A stretch of DNA of 50,439 nucleotides from Tissierellales bacterium. GTDB taxonomy: Bacteria > Bacillota > Clostridia > Tissierellales > Dethiosulfatibacteraceae. Below, piece by piece: positions 37,096-46,075 of the stretch. The notes under the pieces are model-generated. The model searched no databases, had not been told where the DNA came from, and saw only the letters and a program-made list of their open reading frames with translations. The DNA is taken from the NCBI GenBank assembly GCA_016938195.1, contig JAFGVC010000027.1, forward strand, positions 1 through 50,439, in the 5' to 3' direction. Made by a program: the position numbers and the translations under genes. Position 1 is the stretch's first letter; the number at the start of each line of letters is the position of its first letter.

Positions 37096-38108
37096 ACAAG
37101 GAACTTCAATTCTTAGTCTACCGATCTGTGAATGAAGATGTATCTGTCAATGCAATTATTAAAGATGAAACTGTTTGGCTTACTCAAAAGGGAATGGCAG
37201 AGCTCTTTGACTGCTCAAGCGATAATATTTCTCTACATCTTAAGAATATTTATTCTGACGGTGAACTTCATGAGAGTGCAACTACCGAGGAAATCTCGGT
37301 AGTTCAACAAGAAGGTACAAGACAAGTTCGAAGAAAGCAAAGCTTTTATAACCTTGATGCTATAATCTCGGTAGGTTACCGTGTTAATTCAAGACGTGCT
37401 ACAAATTTTAGAATTTGGGCGACGGGCATATTAAAAGAATACATGATAAAAGGTTTTACCATGGATGATGAACGCTTAAAGCAAAGCAAAACAGCATTTG
37501 GAAAAGATTATTTCAAAGAATTATTGGAACGTGTTCGGTCGATTCGTGCAAGCGAACGCCGCATGTGGCAGCAGATTACAGATATTTTTGCTGAGTGTAG
37601 TATTGACTATGACAGAGATTCTGAAGTGACCCACGAGTTCTATGCCATGGTTCAGAATAAATTCCATTATGCCATCACAGGTCAAACCGCTGCAGAAATA
37701 GTCTTTTCAAAAGCCGACCATCAAAAAGAAAATATGGGGCTTACAACATGGAAGAATGCACCGGAAGGCCGTATCTTAAAATCAGATGTATCCGTTGCCA
37801 AGAATTATTTAAGCGAACAAGAAATCAAACGACTTGAAAGAACAGTAATTGGTTTTTTTGATTATATTGAAGACCTTATAGAACGGGAGAACACTTTTAC
37901 CATGGAACACTTCTCAGCAAGTATAAATGAGTTTCTCGCTTTTAGAAAATATAAAATACTGCCGGACAAAGGTAAAGTTTCAAAGCAAATGGCATTGGAC
38001 AAAGCCGGCTCAGAGTATGATGAATTTAACAAAACCCAGAAAATAACATCGGATTTTGACCGTGAAGTGAAAAAACTCTTTGAAGGAGGAGACAAAGCTG
38101 ATGAGTAA
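37092..38108 (+). CDS. RhuM-family protein in the hsd operon
   Basis: A 338-residue RhuM/virulence-protein family member, often found inside type I RM loci between hsdM and hsdS. Typical segments are [29 protein letters not shown] (helix-turn-helix-like) and [25 protein letters not shown]. Function unproven. The coding region contains a perfect 10-bp inverted repeat (37280-37304) encoding the variable segment between these motifs. It overlaps hsdM by 4 bp. Confidence 0.88.
   Translation: MNKELQFLVYRSVNEDVSVNAIIKDETVWLTQKGMAELFDCSSDNISLHLKNIYSDGELHESATTEEISVVQQEGTRQVRRKQSFYNLDAIISVGYRVNSRRATNFRIWATGILKEYMIKGFTMDDERLKQSKTAFGKDYFKELLERVRSIRASERRMWQQITDIFAECSIDYDRDSEVTHEFYAMVQNKFHYAITGQTAAEIVFSKADHQKENMGLTTWKNAPEGRILKSDVSVAKNYLSEQEIKRLERTVIGFFDYIEDLIERENTFTMEHFSASINEFLAFRKYKILPDKGKVSKQMALDKAGSEYDEFNKTQKITSDFDREVKKLFEGGDKADE
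37280..37304. repeat. Perfect palindrome inside rhuM
   Basis: AACTACCGAG and CTCGGTAGTT are exact reverse complements around the loop GAAAT. The sequence is in frame and codes for the stretch TTEEISVVQ, so it is tolerated by the protein. Confidence 0.8.
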
Positions 38109-38138
38109 AATTGATGAGATTATTGAGGTGATTGAATC

Positions 38139-39413
38139 ATGATTAAGCAGAATTTTATGAGCAGATTACTTCAAGGAATAGAGACAGAGTGGAAAAAACT
38201 AGATGACGTAGCTGTCAAGATTTCATCTGGTGGAACTCCACGAACTGGTGTTTCTAAATATTATGATGGTAGTATTCCTTGGTTACGCACACAAGAAGTA
38301 GACTTTGGAGAGATATGGGATACGGGCGTAAAAATCACTGATTTAGGTCTGAAAAACTCCAGTGCAAAATTAATTCCTTCAAACTGTGTGATCGTTGCAA
38401 TGTATGGTGCAACAGTTGGAAAAATAGGTATTAATAAGATTCCTTTGTGCACCAATCAGGCTTGTGCGAATATTCAACTTGATGATAAAGTCGTAAATTA
38501 TCGATATGTGTTTCACTACCTAACCAGCAAATATGAACATATTAAATCTCTAGGTTCTGGCTCTCAAACGAACATTAATGCACAAATCGTAAAGAATTAC
38601 CCCATCCCAATCCCATGCCCAGAAAACTCAGAAAAATCTCTTGAAATCCAAGCCGAAATCGTCCGTATTTTGGACACCTTCACAGAGCTTACAGAAGAGC
38701 TTACAGCAGAGCTTACAGCAGAGCTTACAGCTCGTAAAAAGCAATATACTTATTATCGTGATAAGTTGTTGACTTTTGAAGAGGGTGAAGTTGAGTGGAA
38801 GACGTTGGGGGAGGTTGGTGAGTTAGTTCGTGGAAATGGATTACCAAAATCAGATTTCACAGAAATTGGAGTTCCAGCAATTCATTACGGCCAGATTTAC
38901 ACATATTATGGTACATTTACGACAGAAACAAAGTCCTTCGTCTCATATGAAACGGCTAAAAAATTGAAAAAAGTTAATAATGGCGATGTTGTTATAACAA
39001 ATACGAGTGAAAATTTAGAAGATGTTGGAAAAGCCGTTGTCTATCTTGGTAAAGTACAGGCTGTTACTGGTGGGCACGCAACTATTTTTAAACCAACAAA
39101 TCAGATATTAGGCAAGTACTTTGCTTATTATACTCAAACAGAAATGTTTGCAATTCAGAAAAGAAAATATGCAAAAGGAACAAAGGTTATTGATGTTTCA
39201 GCTACCGATATGTCAAAAATAATAATCCCTATCCCACCGCTCTCCGAACAGGAGCGTATTGTCTCAATTCTTGACAAATTCGATGCCTTGACATCCTCAA
39301 TTACTGAGGGTTTGCCTTGTGAAATCGAATTGCGTAAAAAACAATATGAGTATTATCGTAATATGCTTCTTTCTTTTCCAAAGAAGGAGGAAACCATCGA
39401 TGAACAAAGATAA
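38139..39413 (+). CDS. hsdS: Type I restriction-modification specificity subunit HsdS
   Basis: A 424-residue protein with two target-recognition domains: TRD1 at about 15-165 (EWKKLDDVAVKISSGGTPRT) and TRD2 at about 218-385. Each is followed by a conserved helical region ending in RKKQY-YYR. The central spacer contains four tandem ELT(A/E) units at 183-198, encoded by 12-bp direct repeats. In EcoR124-type (IC) enzymes the number of such units sets the gap in the recognised sequence. GAGGTG precedes the ATG. A 13-codon mini-ORF (38101-38142) overlaps the end of rhuM and the start of hsdS. Confidence 0.95.
   Translation: MIKQNFMSRLLQGIETEWKKLDDVAVKISSGGTPRTGVSKYYDGSIPWLRTQEVDFGEIWDTGVKITDLGLKNSSAKLIPSNCVIVAMYGATVGKIGINKIPLCTNQACANIQLDDKVVNYRYVFHYLTSKYEHIKSLGSGSQTNINAQIVKNYPIPIPCPENSEKSLEIQAEIVRILDTFTELTEELTAELTAELTARKKQYTYYRDKLLTFEEGEVEWKTLGEVGELVRGNGLPKSDFTEIGVPAIHYGQIYTYYGTFTTETKSFVSYETAKKLKKVNNGDVVITNTSENLEDVGKAVVYLGKVQAVTGGHATIFKPTNQILGKYFAYYTQTEMFAIQKRKYAKGTKVIDVSATDMSKIIIPIPPLSEQERIVSILDKFDALTSSITEGLPCEIELRKKQYEYYRNMLLSFPKKEETIDEQR
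38685..38732 (+). repeat. Four 12-bp tandem repeats in hsdS
   Basis: Units GAGCTTACAGAA, GAGCTTACAGCA, GAGCTTACAGCA, GAGCTTACAGCT. Each encodes four residues of the HsdS central spacer. Unit number could change by slippage or recombination without breaking the frame. Confidence 0.95.
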
Positions 39414-39531
39414 ACACAGATTGATTTGAGAAAAGATAATTGGTTGTTCATATAGGGTGTCAAATTCTCTTGGTTCAGGCTTTCTTGAAAAGGTTTATCA
39501 AAACGCTTTAGTTAAGGAGGTTTTTAAATGA
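39400..39531 (+). pseudogene. GxxExxY-family gene remnant
   Basis: A frame starting at ATG 39400 reads MNKDKHRLI, then an in-frame TGA (39427-39429), then a clear start of a GxxExxY-family protein (EKIIGCSYRVSNSLGSGF, then LEKVYQNALVKEV). It stops at 39531, overlapping the hsdR ATG. The family is about 120-130 residues, so roughly two thirds is missing. The remnant's end supplies the AAGGAGG site of hsdR. Overlap with the end of hsdS suggests it was once part of the operon. Confidence 0.75.
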
Positions 39532-42500
39532 TAGATTATAAAACAATTGCAGAATCAAAAAACTTTATCGTTTTAGACAAATATACTAGGTGTTCACAGG
39601 TATGCGAAAGTTATCAGAGTGAAAATAATTTAGAGAAGGAGTTTATCAATGATTTAGTAAATCAAGGCTATGACTATCTGCCCGATTTAACTACGCCTGA
39701 GAAAATGCTTGCAAATGTTCGTGCACAGCTACAAGACCTCAATAACGTGAAATTTTCCGAAGCTGAATGGATGAGATTTTGTGAACAGTTTTTAGACAAA
39801 CCAAGTGACAACCACATTGATAAAACTCGTAAAATTCACAACGATTATATTTATGACTTTGTTTTTGATGATGGTCATATTCAAAATATATATCTTGTCG
39901 ATAAAAAGAATGTTGCGAAAAATAAAGTGCAAGTGATTTCTCAGTTTGAGCAAAAGGGAACTCAGTCTAATCGATATGATGTGACTATACTGGTTAATGG
40001 CTTACCTTTGGTACAAGTGGAATTAAAGAAGCGTGGAATCGCCATTCGAGAAGCATTTAATCAGGTACATAGATATAGTAAGGAGAGTTATAATTCTGAG
40101 AATTCTTTATTTAAGTATCTCCAGATTTTCGTGATATCTAATGGAACGGATAGCCGTTATTTTGCTAATACCACTAAACGAGATAAGAACAGTTTTGATT
40201 TTACTATGAACTGGGCGAAATCAGATAATAACCTGATTAAAGATTTAAAGGATTTCACAGCAACATTTTTTCAGAAAAACACAATATTAAGTGTATTACT
40301 TCATTATTCTGTTTTCGATTCAAGTGATACATTGCTTGTCATGCGGCCATATCAAATAGCGGCAACGGAAAGGATTTTGTGGAAAATCAGAAGTTCATAT
40401 CAAACTAAAAAATGGAGTACCATTGAAAGTGGTGGATATATATGGCATACAACAGGCTCAGGTAAAACACTGACGAGTTTTAAAGCAGCTAGGTTGGCTA
40501 CTGAGTTGGATTTTATCGACAAAGTATTTTTTGTGGTAGATAGAAAAGATCTGGATTATCAGACGATGAAAGAGTATCAGCGTTTTTCACCGGATAGTGT
40601 GAATGGTTCAGAAAACACGGCAGGTTTAAAGCGTAACATAGATAAAGATGATAATAAAATAATTGTTACTACCATTCAAAAACTGAACAACCTAATCAAA
40701 AGCGAAACGGGCTTACCGATATACAATAAGCAAGTCGTTTTTATTTTTGACGAGGCACATCGGTCACAATTTGGTGAAGCTCAAAAAAACATTAAAAAGA
40801 AGTTCAAACAATACTATCAATTTGGGTTTACAGGTACGCCTATTTTTCCCGAAAATGCTTTGGGTTCAGATACAACCGCAACCGTATTTGGCAGAGAGTT
40901 ACATTCATATGTGATTACTCATGCAATTAGAGATGAAAAGGTTTTAAAGTTCAAAGTTGATTACAATGATGTACGTCCTAAGTTTAAGTCTATTGAAATG
41001 GAACAAGATGAGAATAAACTAACAGCATCAGAGACTAAAGAAGCATTATTACATCCTGAACGAATTAAAGAGGTATCACAATATATCTTGAACAATTTTA
41101 GAATAAAGACGCATCGTTCGCATATTAATGGAAAAGGCTTTAATGCTATGTTTGCGGTGAGTAGTGTTGACGCAGCAAAACTTTATTACGAATCCTTAAG
41201 CAACTTACAAAATGATAGCGAAAAACCTTTGAAAATCGCTACTATCTTTTCTTTTGCTGCCAATGAAGAGCAAAGTGCAATAGGTGAAATTCTTGATGAA
41301 ACCTTTGAACCTTCTGCTATGGATAGTAGTGCAAAAGAGTTTTTATCATGGGCTATTGATAACTATAATAAAATGTTTCAAACAAGTTTTGGTGTAGATA
41401 GCAAGGAATTTCAAAACTATTATCGTGATTTAGCTAACCGAGTCAGAAAGCAAGAGGTTGATCTTTTAATAGTGGTGGGGATGTTTTTAACAGGTTTTGA
41501 CGCCCCAACTCTGAATACACTATTTGTTGATAAAAACCTGAGGTATCATGGTTTGATACAAGCTTTTTCACGTACTAATCGGATCTATGATTCTACCAAA
41601 ACTTTTGGCAATATTGTTACTTTCAGAGATTTAGAAAAAGCTACTATTGACGCAATTAAATGCTTTGGCGATGAAAATACAAAAAATATAGTATTAGAAA
41701 AAAGCTATAAAGAATATATGGAAGGTTTTACTGATTTAATAAATGGTGAAGCCAGACGTGGATATGTAGAAATAGTTAAAGATTTACATGCAAATTTTCC
41801 GGATGTCGAGAATATTGTCACTGAAAAAGACAAAAAAGACTTCGCCAAACTATTTGGTGAATATTTGCGTATTGAAAATATCCTGCAAAATTACGATGAG
41901 TTTTCTAGCTTAAAAGCATTACAATTGTTAGACAAAAATGATCCAAAAGCTTTGGAGGACTTCAAATCTAATCATTATCTTAGTGATGAAGAGATCACTG
42001 CCATGCAAAAAATAAAACTACTTGAAGAAAGAATTATTCAAGATTATCGATCGACTTATAACGATATCCGTGATTGGATTAGACGCGAAAAAGCAGGTGA
42101 AGAAAAAGAAAAATCTACGATTGATTGGGATGATGTTGTTTTTGAAGTAGATCTTTTAAAATCACAAGAGATAAATTTAGATTACATTCTAGAACTGATT
42201 TTTGAAAAAAACAAGAAGGTAAAAGATAAAGACCTATTGGTTGAAGAAGTACGACGATTAATCAGGTCTAGTGTGGGGAATCGCGCAAAAGAAAGCTTAG
42301 TAGTCGATTTTATTAACCAAACGGATTTGGATGAAATACAAGATAAAGCAAGCATCATTGACGCCTTCTTTTCGTTTGCTCAGACGGAACAAAAACGAGA
42401 AGCAGAGGAATTAATCAATGCTGAAGGACTTAACGAAGAAGCGGCAAAGAGATATATACTTGCTTCATTAAAGAGAGAATATGCCAGTGAAAATGGAACA

Positions 42501-42626
42501 GAACTGAATGAAATTCTACCCAAAATGAGTCCTCTTAATCCTAAATATTTGACTAAAAAGCATAGCGTTTTTGAGAAGATTTCTGCCTTTGTAGAGAAGT
42601 TTAAAGGTGTTGGCGGGAAGGTTTGA
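39528..42626 (+). CDS. hsdR: Type I restriction endonuclease subunit HsdR
   Basis: A 1032-residue DNA translocase and nuclease. The N-terminal nuclease motif is D151...E165-L-K167 (YDVTILVNG...VQVELKKRG). The helicase core has Walker A TGSGKT (309-314) and DEAH (408-411), with later motifs [18 protein letters not shown] and [10 protein letters not shown]. It is of the EcoR124 type, consistent with the HsdS spacer repeats. It lies behind the GxxExxY remnant with a strong AAGGAGG site. Appears intact. Confidence 0.96.
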   Translation: MIDYKTIAESKNFIVLDKYTRCSQVCESYQSENNLEKEFINDLVNQGYDYLPDLTTPEKMLANVRAQLQDLNNVKFSEAEWMRFCEQFLDKPSDNHIDKTRKIHNDYIYDFVFDDGHIQNIYLVDKKNVAKNKVQVISQFEQKGTQSNRYDVTILVNGLPLVQVELKKRGIAIREAFNQVHRYSKESYNSENSLFKYLQIFVISNGTDSRYFANTTKRDKNSFDFTMNWAKSDNNLIKDLKDFTATFFQKNTILSVLLHYSVFDSSDTLLVMRPYQIAATERILWKIRSSYQTKKWSTIESGGYIWHTTGSGKTLTSFKAARLATELDFIDKVFFVVDRKDLDYQTMKEYQRFSPDSVNGSENTAGLKRNIDKDDNKIIVTTIQKLNNLIKSETGLPIYNKQVVFIFDEAHRSQFGEAQKNIKKKFKQYYQFGFTGTPIFPENALGSDTTATVFGRELHSYVITHAIRDEKVLKFKVDYNDVRPKFKSIEMEQDENKLTASETKEALLHPERIKEVSQYILNNFRIKTHRSHINGKGFNAMFAVSSVDAAKLYYESLSNLQNDSEKPLKIATIFSFAANEEQSAIGEILDETFEPSAMDSSAKEFLSWAIDNYNKMFQTSFGVDSKEFQNYYRDLANRVRKQEVDLLIVVGMFLTGFDAPTLNTLFVDKNLRYHGLIQAFSRTNRIYDSTKTFGNIVTFRDLEKATIDAIKCFGDENTKNIVLEKSYKEYMEGFTDLINGEARRGYVEIVKDLHANFPDVENIVTEKDKKDFAKLFGEYLRIENILQNYDEFSSLKALQLLDKNDPKALEDFKSNHYLSDEEITAMQKIKLLEERIIQDYRSTYNDIRDWIRREKAGEEKEKSTIDWDDVVFEVDLLKSQEINLDYILELIFEKNKKVKDKDLLVEEVRRLIRSSVGNRAKESLVVDFINQTDLDEIQDKASIIDAFFSFAQTEQKREAEELINAEGLNEEAAKRYILASLKREYASENGTELNEILPKMSPLNPKYLTKKHSVFEKISAFVEKFKGVGGKV

Positions 42627-42652
42627 TTTTCACGGGTTATTGAAAAATATTA

Positions 42653-42681
42653 TTCATAAACAAGTGATTTCTGTATATAAT
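42653..42681 (+). promoter_or_regulatory. Candidate promoter of the Kiwa-like pair
   Basis: TTCATA (42653-42658), 17-bp spacer, TATAAT (42676-42681), about 30 bp before the first gene. It would let the pair be expressed independently of hsd. Confidence 0.5.
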
Positions 42682-42712
42682 TTGTAAATATGCTTAGAAT
42701 GAAGGCGCAAAA

Positions 42713-43249
42713 ATGCTCGGAATATTATATCAACTTTTTCTAACGCTAAATGCAACATCCCTGATAATAGTCATTTTCTTAATTAAGGAACAAACAGTCC
42801 TTATTGCACTTAACAAGTTTCCGAACTGGATGTCGTACCTTGTTTTCATATTGATACCTATAGCTTTAACGGGATTAAGTTTGATATTAACAAAGTTTTT
42901 GAGTGATGACAGCATCGAAGGTGGCATAAAAGATCTTGAGCAGGCAAATAATGCGTATTTACCAAGCTATTTGGGCTACTTTTTTGTTGCATTAAGTGTT
43001 CCATATGAAGAGACATTGGTATTTGTGTTTTTACTATTATTTATGTTTACATTTTTTTCGCAGACTCTTTATTTCAATCCTTTGTTTTTATTTTGGGGAA
43101 ATCATTTTTATTATTTAACGACGGATAAAAATGTGAAAATATTTCTAATTACTAAAAAGAAAATGAGAAGTACTGATAATATTTGTTTTCCAAAATTGAA
43201 GCGTATCAATAATTTCACGTATATCGATATAGGGGGTAGAAAGGAATGA
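42713..43249 (+). CDS. Small membrane protein, KwaA-like
   Basis: A 178-residue protein with four likely membrane segments (about 8-24, 38-62, 84-97 and 100-118), then a YFNPLFLFWGNHFYYL segment and a basic cytoplasmic tail with KIFLITKKK. Size, topology and the FNP...Y pattern, together with a downstream DUF4868-like gene overlapping by 4 bp, fit KwaA of the Kiwa anti-phage system, in which the membrane subunit senses phage attack. The identification rests on pattern and context, not on a database match. Confidence 0.55.
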   Translation: MLGILYQLFLTLNATSLIIVIFLIKEQTVLIALNKFPNWMSYLVFILIPIALTGLSLILTKFLSDDSIEGGIKDLEQANNAYLPSYLGYFFVALSVPYEETLVFVFLLLFMFTFFSQTLYFNPLFLFWGNHFYYLTTDKNVKIFLITKKKMRSTDNICFPKLKRINNFTYIDIGGRKE

Positions 43250-44079
43250 ATCATTTAATTGCAAAGCTTAGAATTGCAGGAGGCGGAAGTAAATTTAGAA
43301 AAATTCTTTCAAGCGACACGATTTATTCGTTACCAAATGACTTAGAAAATCACGTCACATATCGGAGCGATCATAATCTGGATGAAGACTCATGGTTTGG
43401 AATAGAGAATTTCTCTAGTAAAGACTATTTTATTTCGCTATTGGATGATACTTTTAACTCTGCGGATTTCGACGCATTAGAGAACATAAACGCAGAGAAA
43501 ATCGATTATATTTGTTCTTATCAGAATAACAATGAATTTCATTTTCAGAGAGTATCAAAAACTCAATTGATCAATAGAAAAATATTAACGTTAGGAGATA
43601 GCTTTACCTTTAACGAAAATACTCGGATTATTATTATCAATGATAAGCCAGACGCAATCTATTTGAAAAATAATGATATTCTATATTTTAAAAATTTATC
43701 TTCTATAGCGTCGATATTTAAAGGAATTGATGAGCTTTATAAAGAAGCTACAGAAGAAGAAACCAGTAGTTTTTTACAAAATGATTTTATTTTATTACAA
43801 AATGACTTTTCTTCAGGAAAGGTTAAGAAAGCAAACCGAAAAAGAATTGCCTTAGCGATGAACACCTTAGAAAGCTTTGATGATGTTGAGAAAGAAACAG
43901 TTTTTGTCTATATAAAAGATTACTGTCCTGAACTAGAATTTAATGAAAGTTCTTTTGTCATAAGTTCAGAGGAGCATTTGAAAAGTCTTTTATTTGGGAT
44001 AGAACAAAGGTACTATACAACTCCGGTAAAATGTGAAAAGCGACTTGCCAATTCTGTGATTCAGCTTGGTACTGTATAG
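43246..44079 (+). CDS. DUF4868-like protein, KwaB-like
   Basis: A 277-residue soluble protein. Residues 125-168 (KPDAIYLKNNDILYF then SIFKGIDELYKEA) and 192-262 (KKANRKRIALAM, then EHLKSLLFGIEQRYYTTPV) have the layout I associate with DUF4868, the domain of KwaB. In Kiwa, KwaB is the DNA-binding effector partner of the membrane protein KwaA. The 4-bp overlap with the upstream membrane-protein gene supports a two-component unit. A repeat copy (R1) lies 7 bp after the stop. An alternative is an unrelated two-gene system. Confidence 0.55.
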   Translation: MNHLIAKLRIAGGGSKFRKILSSDTIYSLPNDLENHVTYRSDHNLDEDSWFGIENFSSKDYFISLLDDTFNSADFDALENINAEKIDYICSYQNNNEFHFQRVSKTQLINRKILTLGDSFTFNENTRIIIINDKPDAIYLKNNDILYFKNLSSIASIFKGIDELYKEATEEETSSFLQNDFILLQNDFSSGKVKKANRKRIALAMNTLESFDDVEKETVFVYIKDYCPELEFNESSFVISSEEHLKSLLFGIEQRYYTTPVKCEKRLANSVIQLGTV

Positions 44080-44085
44080 TCTGAA

Positions 44086-44121
44086 AACTAATCGGTGCCT
44101 GTCTATAACTTATAACTTATT
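44086..44121 (+). repeat. Cassette repeat R1
   Basis: Full 36-bp copy with core CGGTGCCTGTC and tail TATAACTTATT, starting 7 bp after the kwaB-like stop. Confidence 0.9.
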
Positions 44122-44149
44122 GAAAATAGTGATCTTCAAGGACAAGTGA

Positions 44150-44233
44150 CTTGCTAGATTTGATGGGGCATCCATACATAGCATGTATATTGACAAGTTA
44201 ATGAAAGGGCATAAAGTCATTTGTATTATATGA
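44150..44233 (+). pseudogene. Remnant of a second hsdR-type gene
   Basis: Twenty-seven open codons, bounded by stops, read RFDGASIHSMYIDKLMKGHK. This closely resembles the HsdR helicase motif GFDAP-S-HTMYIDKPMKGH. It differs from the intact HsdR of this island ([14 protein letters not shown]), so it comes from another type I subfamily. Only this fossil is recognisable. Confidence 0.5.
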
Positions 44234-44441
44234 TCGTTAGCAATGAGTTATTATAGATGCTAAAGCTTACTCATAAACGACATCAGATAAAATTGATGCT
44301 TGGGATGAATGTACAAAAATTGTCATCAATACTTACTCTACATGTCAACAATTTACTCAGATGATTAATAATTTTAGCAGGGTTGCGTAGTATAGAATTG
44401 ATTTTTTTATAATTTTTTCAAAAATAACTTTCAATTTGTTA

Positions 44442-44470
44442 TTGTGAAAGGGTATCATTAGTGATAATAT
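44442..44470 (+). promoter_or_regulatory. Promoter of a putative small RNA
   Basis: TTGTGA (44442-44447), exactly 17 bp, TAATAT (44465-44470), with no gene start for about 180 bp downstream. Confidence 0.55.
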
Positions 44471-44476
44471 AGTTAT

Positions 44477-44570
44477 AGACATATGCTGAATTGGGTTGGG
44501 GGAGCTTATCAATATTTTTTTGTAGCGATTATAATAGCCTTTTTCAATTTAGATAAAGGCTTTTGTTTTA
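44477..44570 (+). ncRNA. Putative small RNA
   Basis: Defined by the promoter at 44442-44470 and a terminator at 44536-44570. No open reading frame with a ribosome binding site lies between. The centre contains a G-rich GGGTTGGGGGAG stretch. No known RNA family is recognised; it could equally be a leader of a lost gene. Confidence 0.35.
44536..44570 (+). terminator. Terminator-like hairpin
   Basis: AGCCTTT and AAAGGCT around a 12-nt loop, followed by a T-rich run TTTTGTTTTA. Confidence 0.6.
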
Positions 44571-44650
44571 TTTTTTGGAAATAACCCCAGTTGATAAAGA
44601 GTATACCATTAAAAATATCATTAATTAGAATAAATTAGGGGGATGAATAC

Positions 44651-44713
44651 ATGTTTAAATCAGAAATTTCAGCACCTGGATTTAACTTATCAGTGCCTGT
44701 CAATAACTTATAA
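44651..44713 (+). pseudogene. Gene reduced to its first 11 codons by repeat R2
   Basis: A good start (AGGGGG then ATG at 44651) begins MFKSEISAPGF; at the next base the repeat R2 takes over and the frame ends within it. Original family unknown. Confidence 0.5.
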
Positions 44714-44719
44714 CTTATT
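44684..44719 (+). repeat. Cassette repeat R2
   Basis: Full 36-bp copy (core AGTGCCTGTC, tail TATAACTTATT), cutting the short frame that begins at 44651. Confidence 0.9.
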
Positions 44720-44726
44720 AGTATTT

Positions 44727-44751
44727 AGGAGTTGAAGCAATGGATTGGATT
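44727..44751 (+). repeat. 25-bp direct repeat, copy 1 (DUF1643 gene start)
   Basis: Ribosome binding site, ATG and first four codons of the DUF1643-like fragment. Identical to 45874-45898. Confidence 0.95.
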
Positions 44752-44898
44752 TACGAGAAAGCTGAGGATAATTCAAGCCGGTATGTTCTTGGAATAAAAG
44801 GTAAGAAACCTCTTGTTTGCATTGGAGTTAATCCAAGTAATGCCGAACCAGAAAAGTTAGAGAACACTCTAAAGTCAGAACATGATGGGTGCCTGTGA
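44740..44898 (+). pseudogene. DUF1643-family gene, 3'-truncated by repeat R3
   Basis: Fifty-two codons starting MDWIYEKAEDNSSRYVLGIK and including CIGVNPSNAEPEKLENTLKS, the N-terminal signature of DUF1643 proteins (about 150-170 residues). The frame is cut at R3: the last codons (GCL, stop) are repeat sequence. AGGAG lies upstream. Confidence 0.75.
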
Positions 44899-44917
44899 AA
44901 TAATATATAACTTAATG
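44884..44917 (+). repeat. Cassette repeat R3
   Basis: Diverged copy: GGGTGCCTGTGAAATAA then TATAACTTAA. It truncates the DUF1643 gene and supplies its stop codon. Confidence 0.8.
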
Positions 44918-45023
44918 GTTTAAATCCGACGGTAATAGATACGAACGAGATAACTTTTATAATAGAGGGAGAGTTTTGAAAAATTCTTTTTGATGTTATG
45001 AGGGAAAATATAGGGGATATTTA

Positions 45024-45644
45024 ATGGATGAACATAAAAAGAAACTTAAAGATAATTTAGATAGATGCAAAGAACAAATATTAGCTGCTGATTTTTGTTA
45101 TAAATGTTTTATTGAAATGTCTTTTGATAATAAGGAATGGGAAAGAGTATATAAGCTTTCTCCAAGATTTTTTAAATTATCAAGAGTGTCTATACAAGAC
45201 AAAGCTTATATAGCAATTAGCAAACTATTTGAAATCAGAAAAGGGAATAATACTTTAATAACCTTGAAGAAAGTACTAAATTACGCACAATGTCATTCAA
45301 AAAAGCTTGTAGGGGAAAATTATTCTGAAATGAATCAATTGATATGTGATTTGAACAAAGGATTAGATGAAAAAAAGAAAATAATAGAAAAAGTGATAGA
45401 TTTAAGAGATAATGCAATCGCACATAATGACCAAAGATGTTTAGAAATAAAAAAAGAATTTGGAACTTCTAAAAAAGAGATTAATGAATTATTAGAATTT
45501 TCAGAAAAAATAATTAATGAAATTTATAATTTTGTTTTCAATAAAAAAAACAAAGATTATAAATATATTAGCTTAGTATATAGGTTTAAAAATGATTTAG
45601 ATGAATTGATGAAATTTTGTTTAGAAAACATGGATAGTGAGTAA
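45024..45644 (+). CDS. HEPN-domain protein, AbiU2-like
   Basis: A 206-residue, strongly helical and charged protein. The motif RDNAIAHND (Arg128-x5-His134) is the RX4-6H active site of HEPN ribonucleases, in the setting seen in AbiU2-like abortive-infection proteins. AT content is higher than in the core genes, typical for imported genes. The start ATG follows a weak AGGGGA-type site. It may be a stand-alone RNase effector; no partner antitoxin is evident. Confidence 0.6.
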   Translation: MDEHKKKLKDNLDRCKEQILAADFCYKCFIEMSFDNKEWERVYKLSPRFFKLSRVSIQDKAYIAISKLFEIRKGNNTLITLKKVLNYAQCHSKKLVGENYSEMNQLICDLNKGLDEKKKIIEKVIDLRDNAIAHNDQRCLEIKKEFGTSKKEINELLEFSEKIINEIYNFVFNKKNKDYKYISLVYRFKNDLDELMKFCLENMDSE

Positions 45645-45707
45645 TTAGCATATTATTATGAAAAACCATACCAATTAATCAGGAAAATTTAAAGGAGAAC
45701 TTTATTA

Positions 45708-45791
45708 ATGGAATACAGAATACATATAAATTTTTATGACCCTGTTGAAACTTGGTATAATACCGGATACGAAGATGAAGAAGATTACTAG
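45708..45791 (+). pseudogene. Short frame, probable gene fragment
   Basis: AAAGGAG followed by ATG at 45708 opens 27 codons (MEYRIHINFYDPVETWYNTG and an acidic end). Coding-like sequence continues in another frame up to 45865, so it looks like a frameshifted, truncated gene. Family unknown. Confidence 0.35.
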
Positions 45792-45873
45792 AAGCTGGGA
45801 ATCATATAAAATATTATATGCTAGACCTAACAATAAAAAAGAAAAAAAGAATAATGGTAGGACAGTAGAAATA

Positions 45874-45898
45874 AGGAGTTGAAGCAATGGATTGGATT
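45874..45898 (+). repeat. 25-bp direct repeat, copy 2 (DUF1643 gene start)
   Basis: Identical to 44727-44751: a second start of the same DUF1643-type gene (ATG at 45887), cut after five codons by repeat R4. An NPSNT peptide encoded further on (about 45963-45977) may be a trace of the same family's NPS motif. Confidence 0.9.
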
Positions 45899-45900
45899 GA

Positions 45901-45930
45901 AACTTATTGGCGCCTGTCAATTACTTATAA
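45901..45930 (+). repeat. Cassette repeat R4
   Basis: Copy AACTTATTGGCGCCTGTC then ACTTATAA; the last ATAACTTATT part is degraded. Confidence 0.8.
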
Positions 45931-46075
45931 AAGGATTATATTGATAAATTCATATTACTTTAACCCTAGTAATACGAGTCGATTATAATATAAAAATGTC
46001 CACGTCCAAGAGGATACAAATTAACACATTAAGAAAACAAAATTGATTAAATCTAAGTGACTTATGAGGTGAAAA

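Larger units (their letters stand above)
44122..44650. other. Gene-poor segment between R1 and R2
   Basis: No intact gene. It contains a remnant of a second HsdR-type protein (44150-44230), a short open stretch around 44290-44390 of no recognised family, and a promoter-terminator pair (44442-44570) that could produce a small RNA. Confidence 0.6.

Noticed and set aside
38101-38142. Thirteen-codon frame between rhuM and hsdS as a gene
   Set aside because: Too short to judge. It may only couple translation between rhuM and hsdS, so it is noted in the hsdS entry and not listed as a gene.
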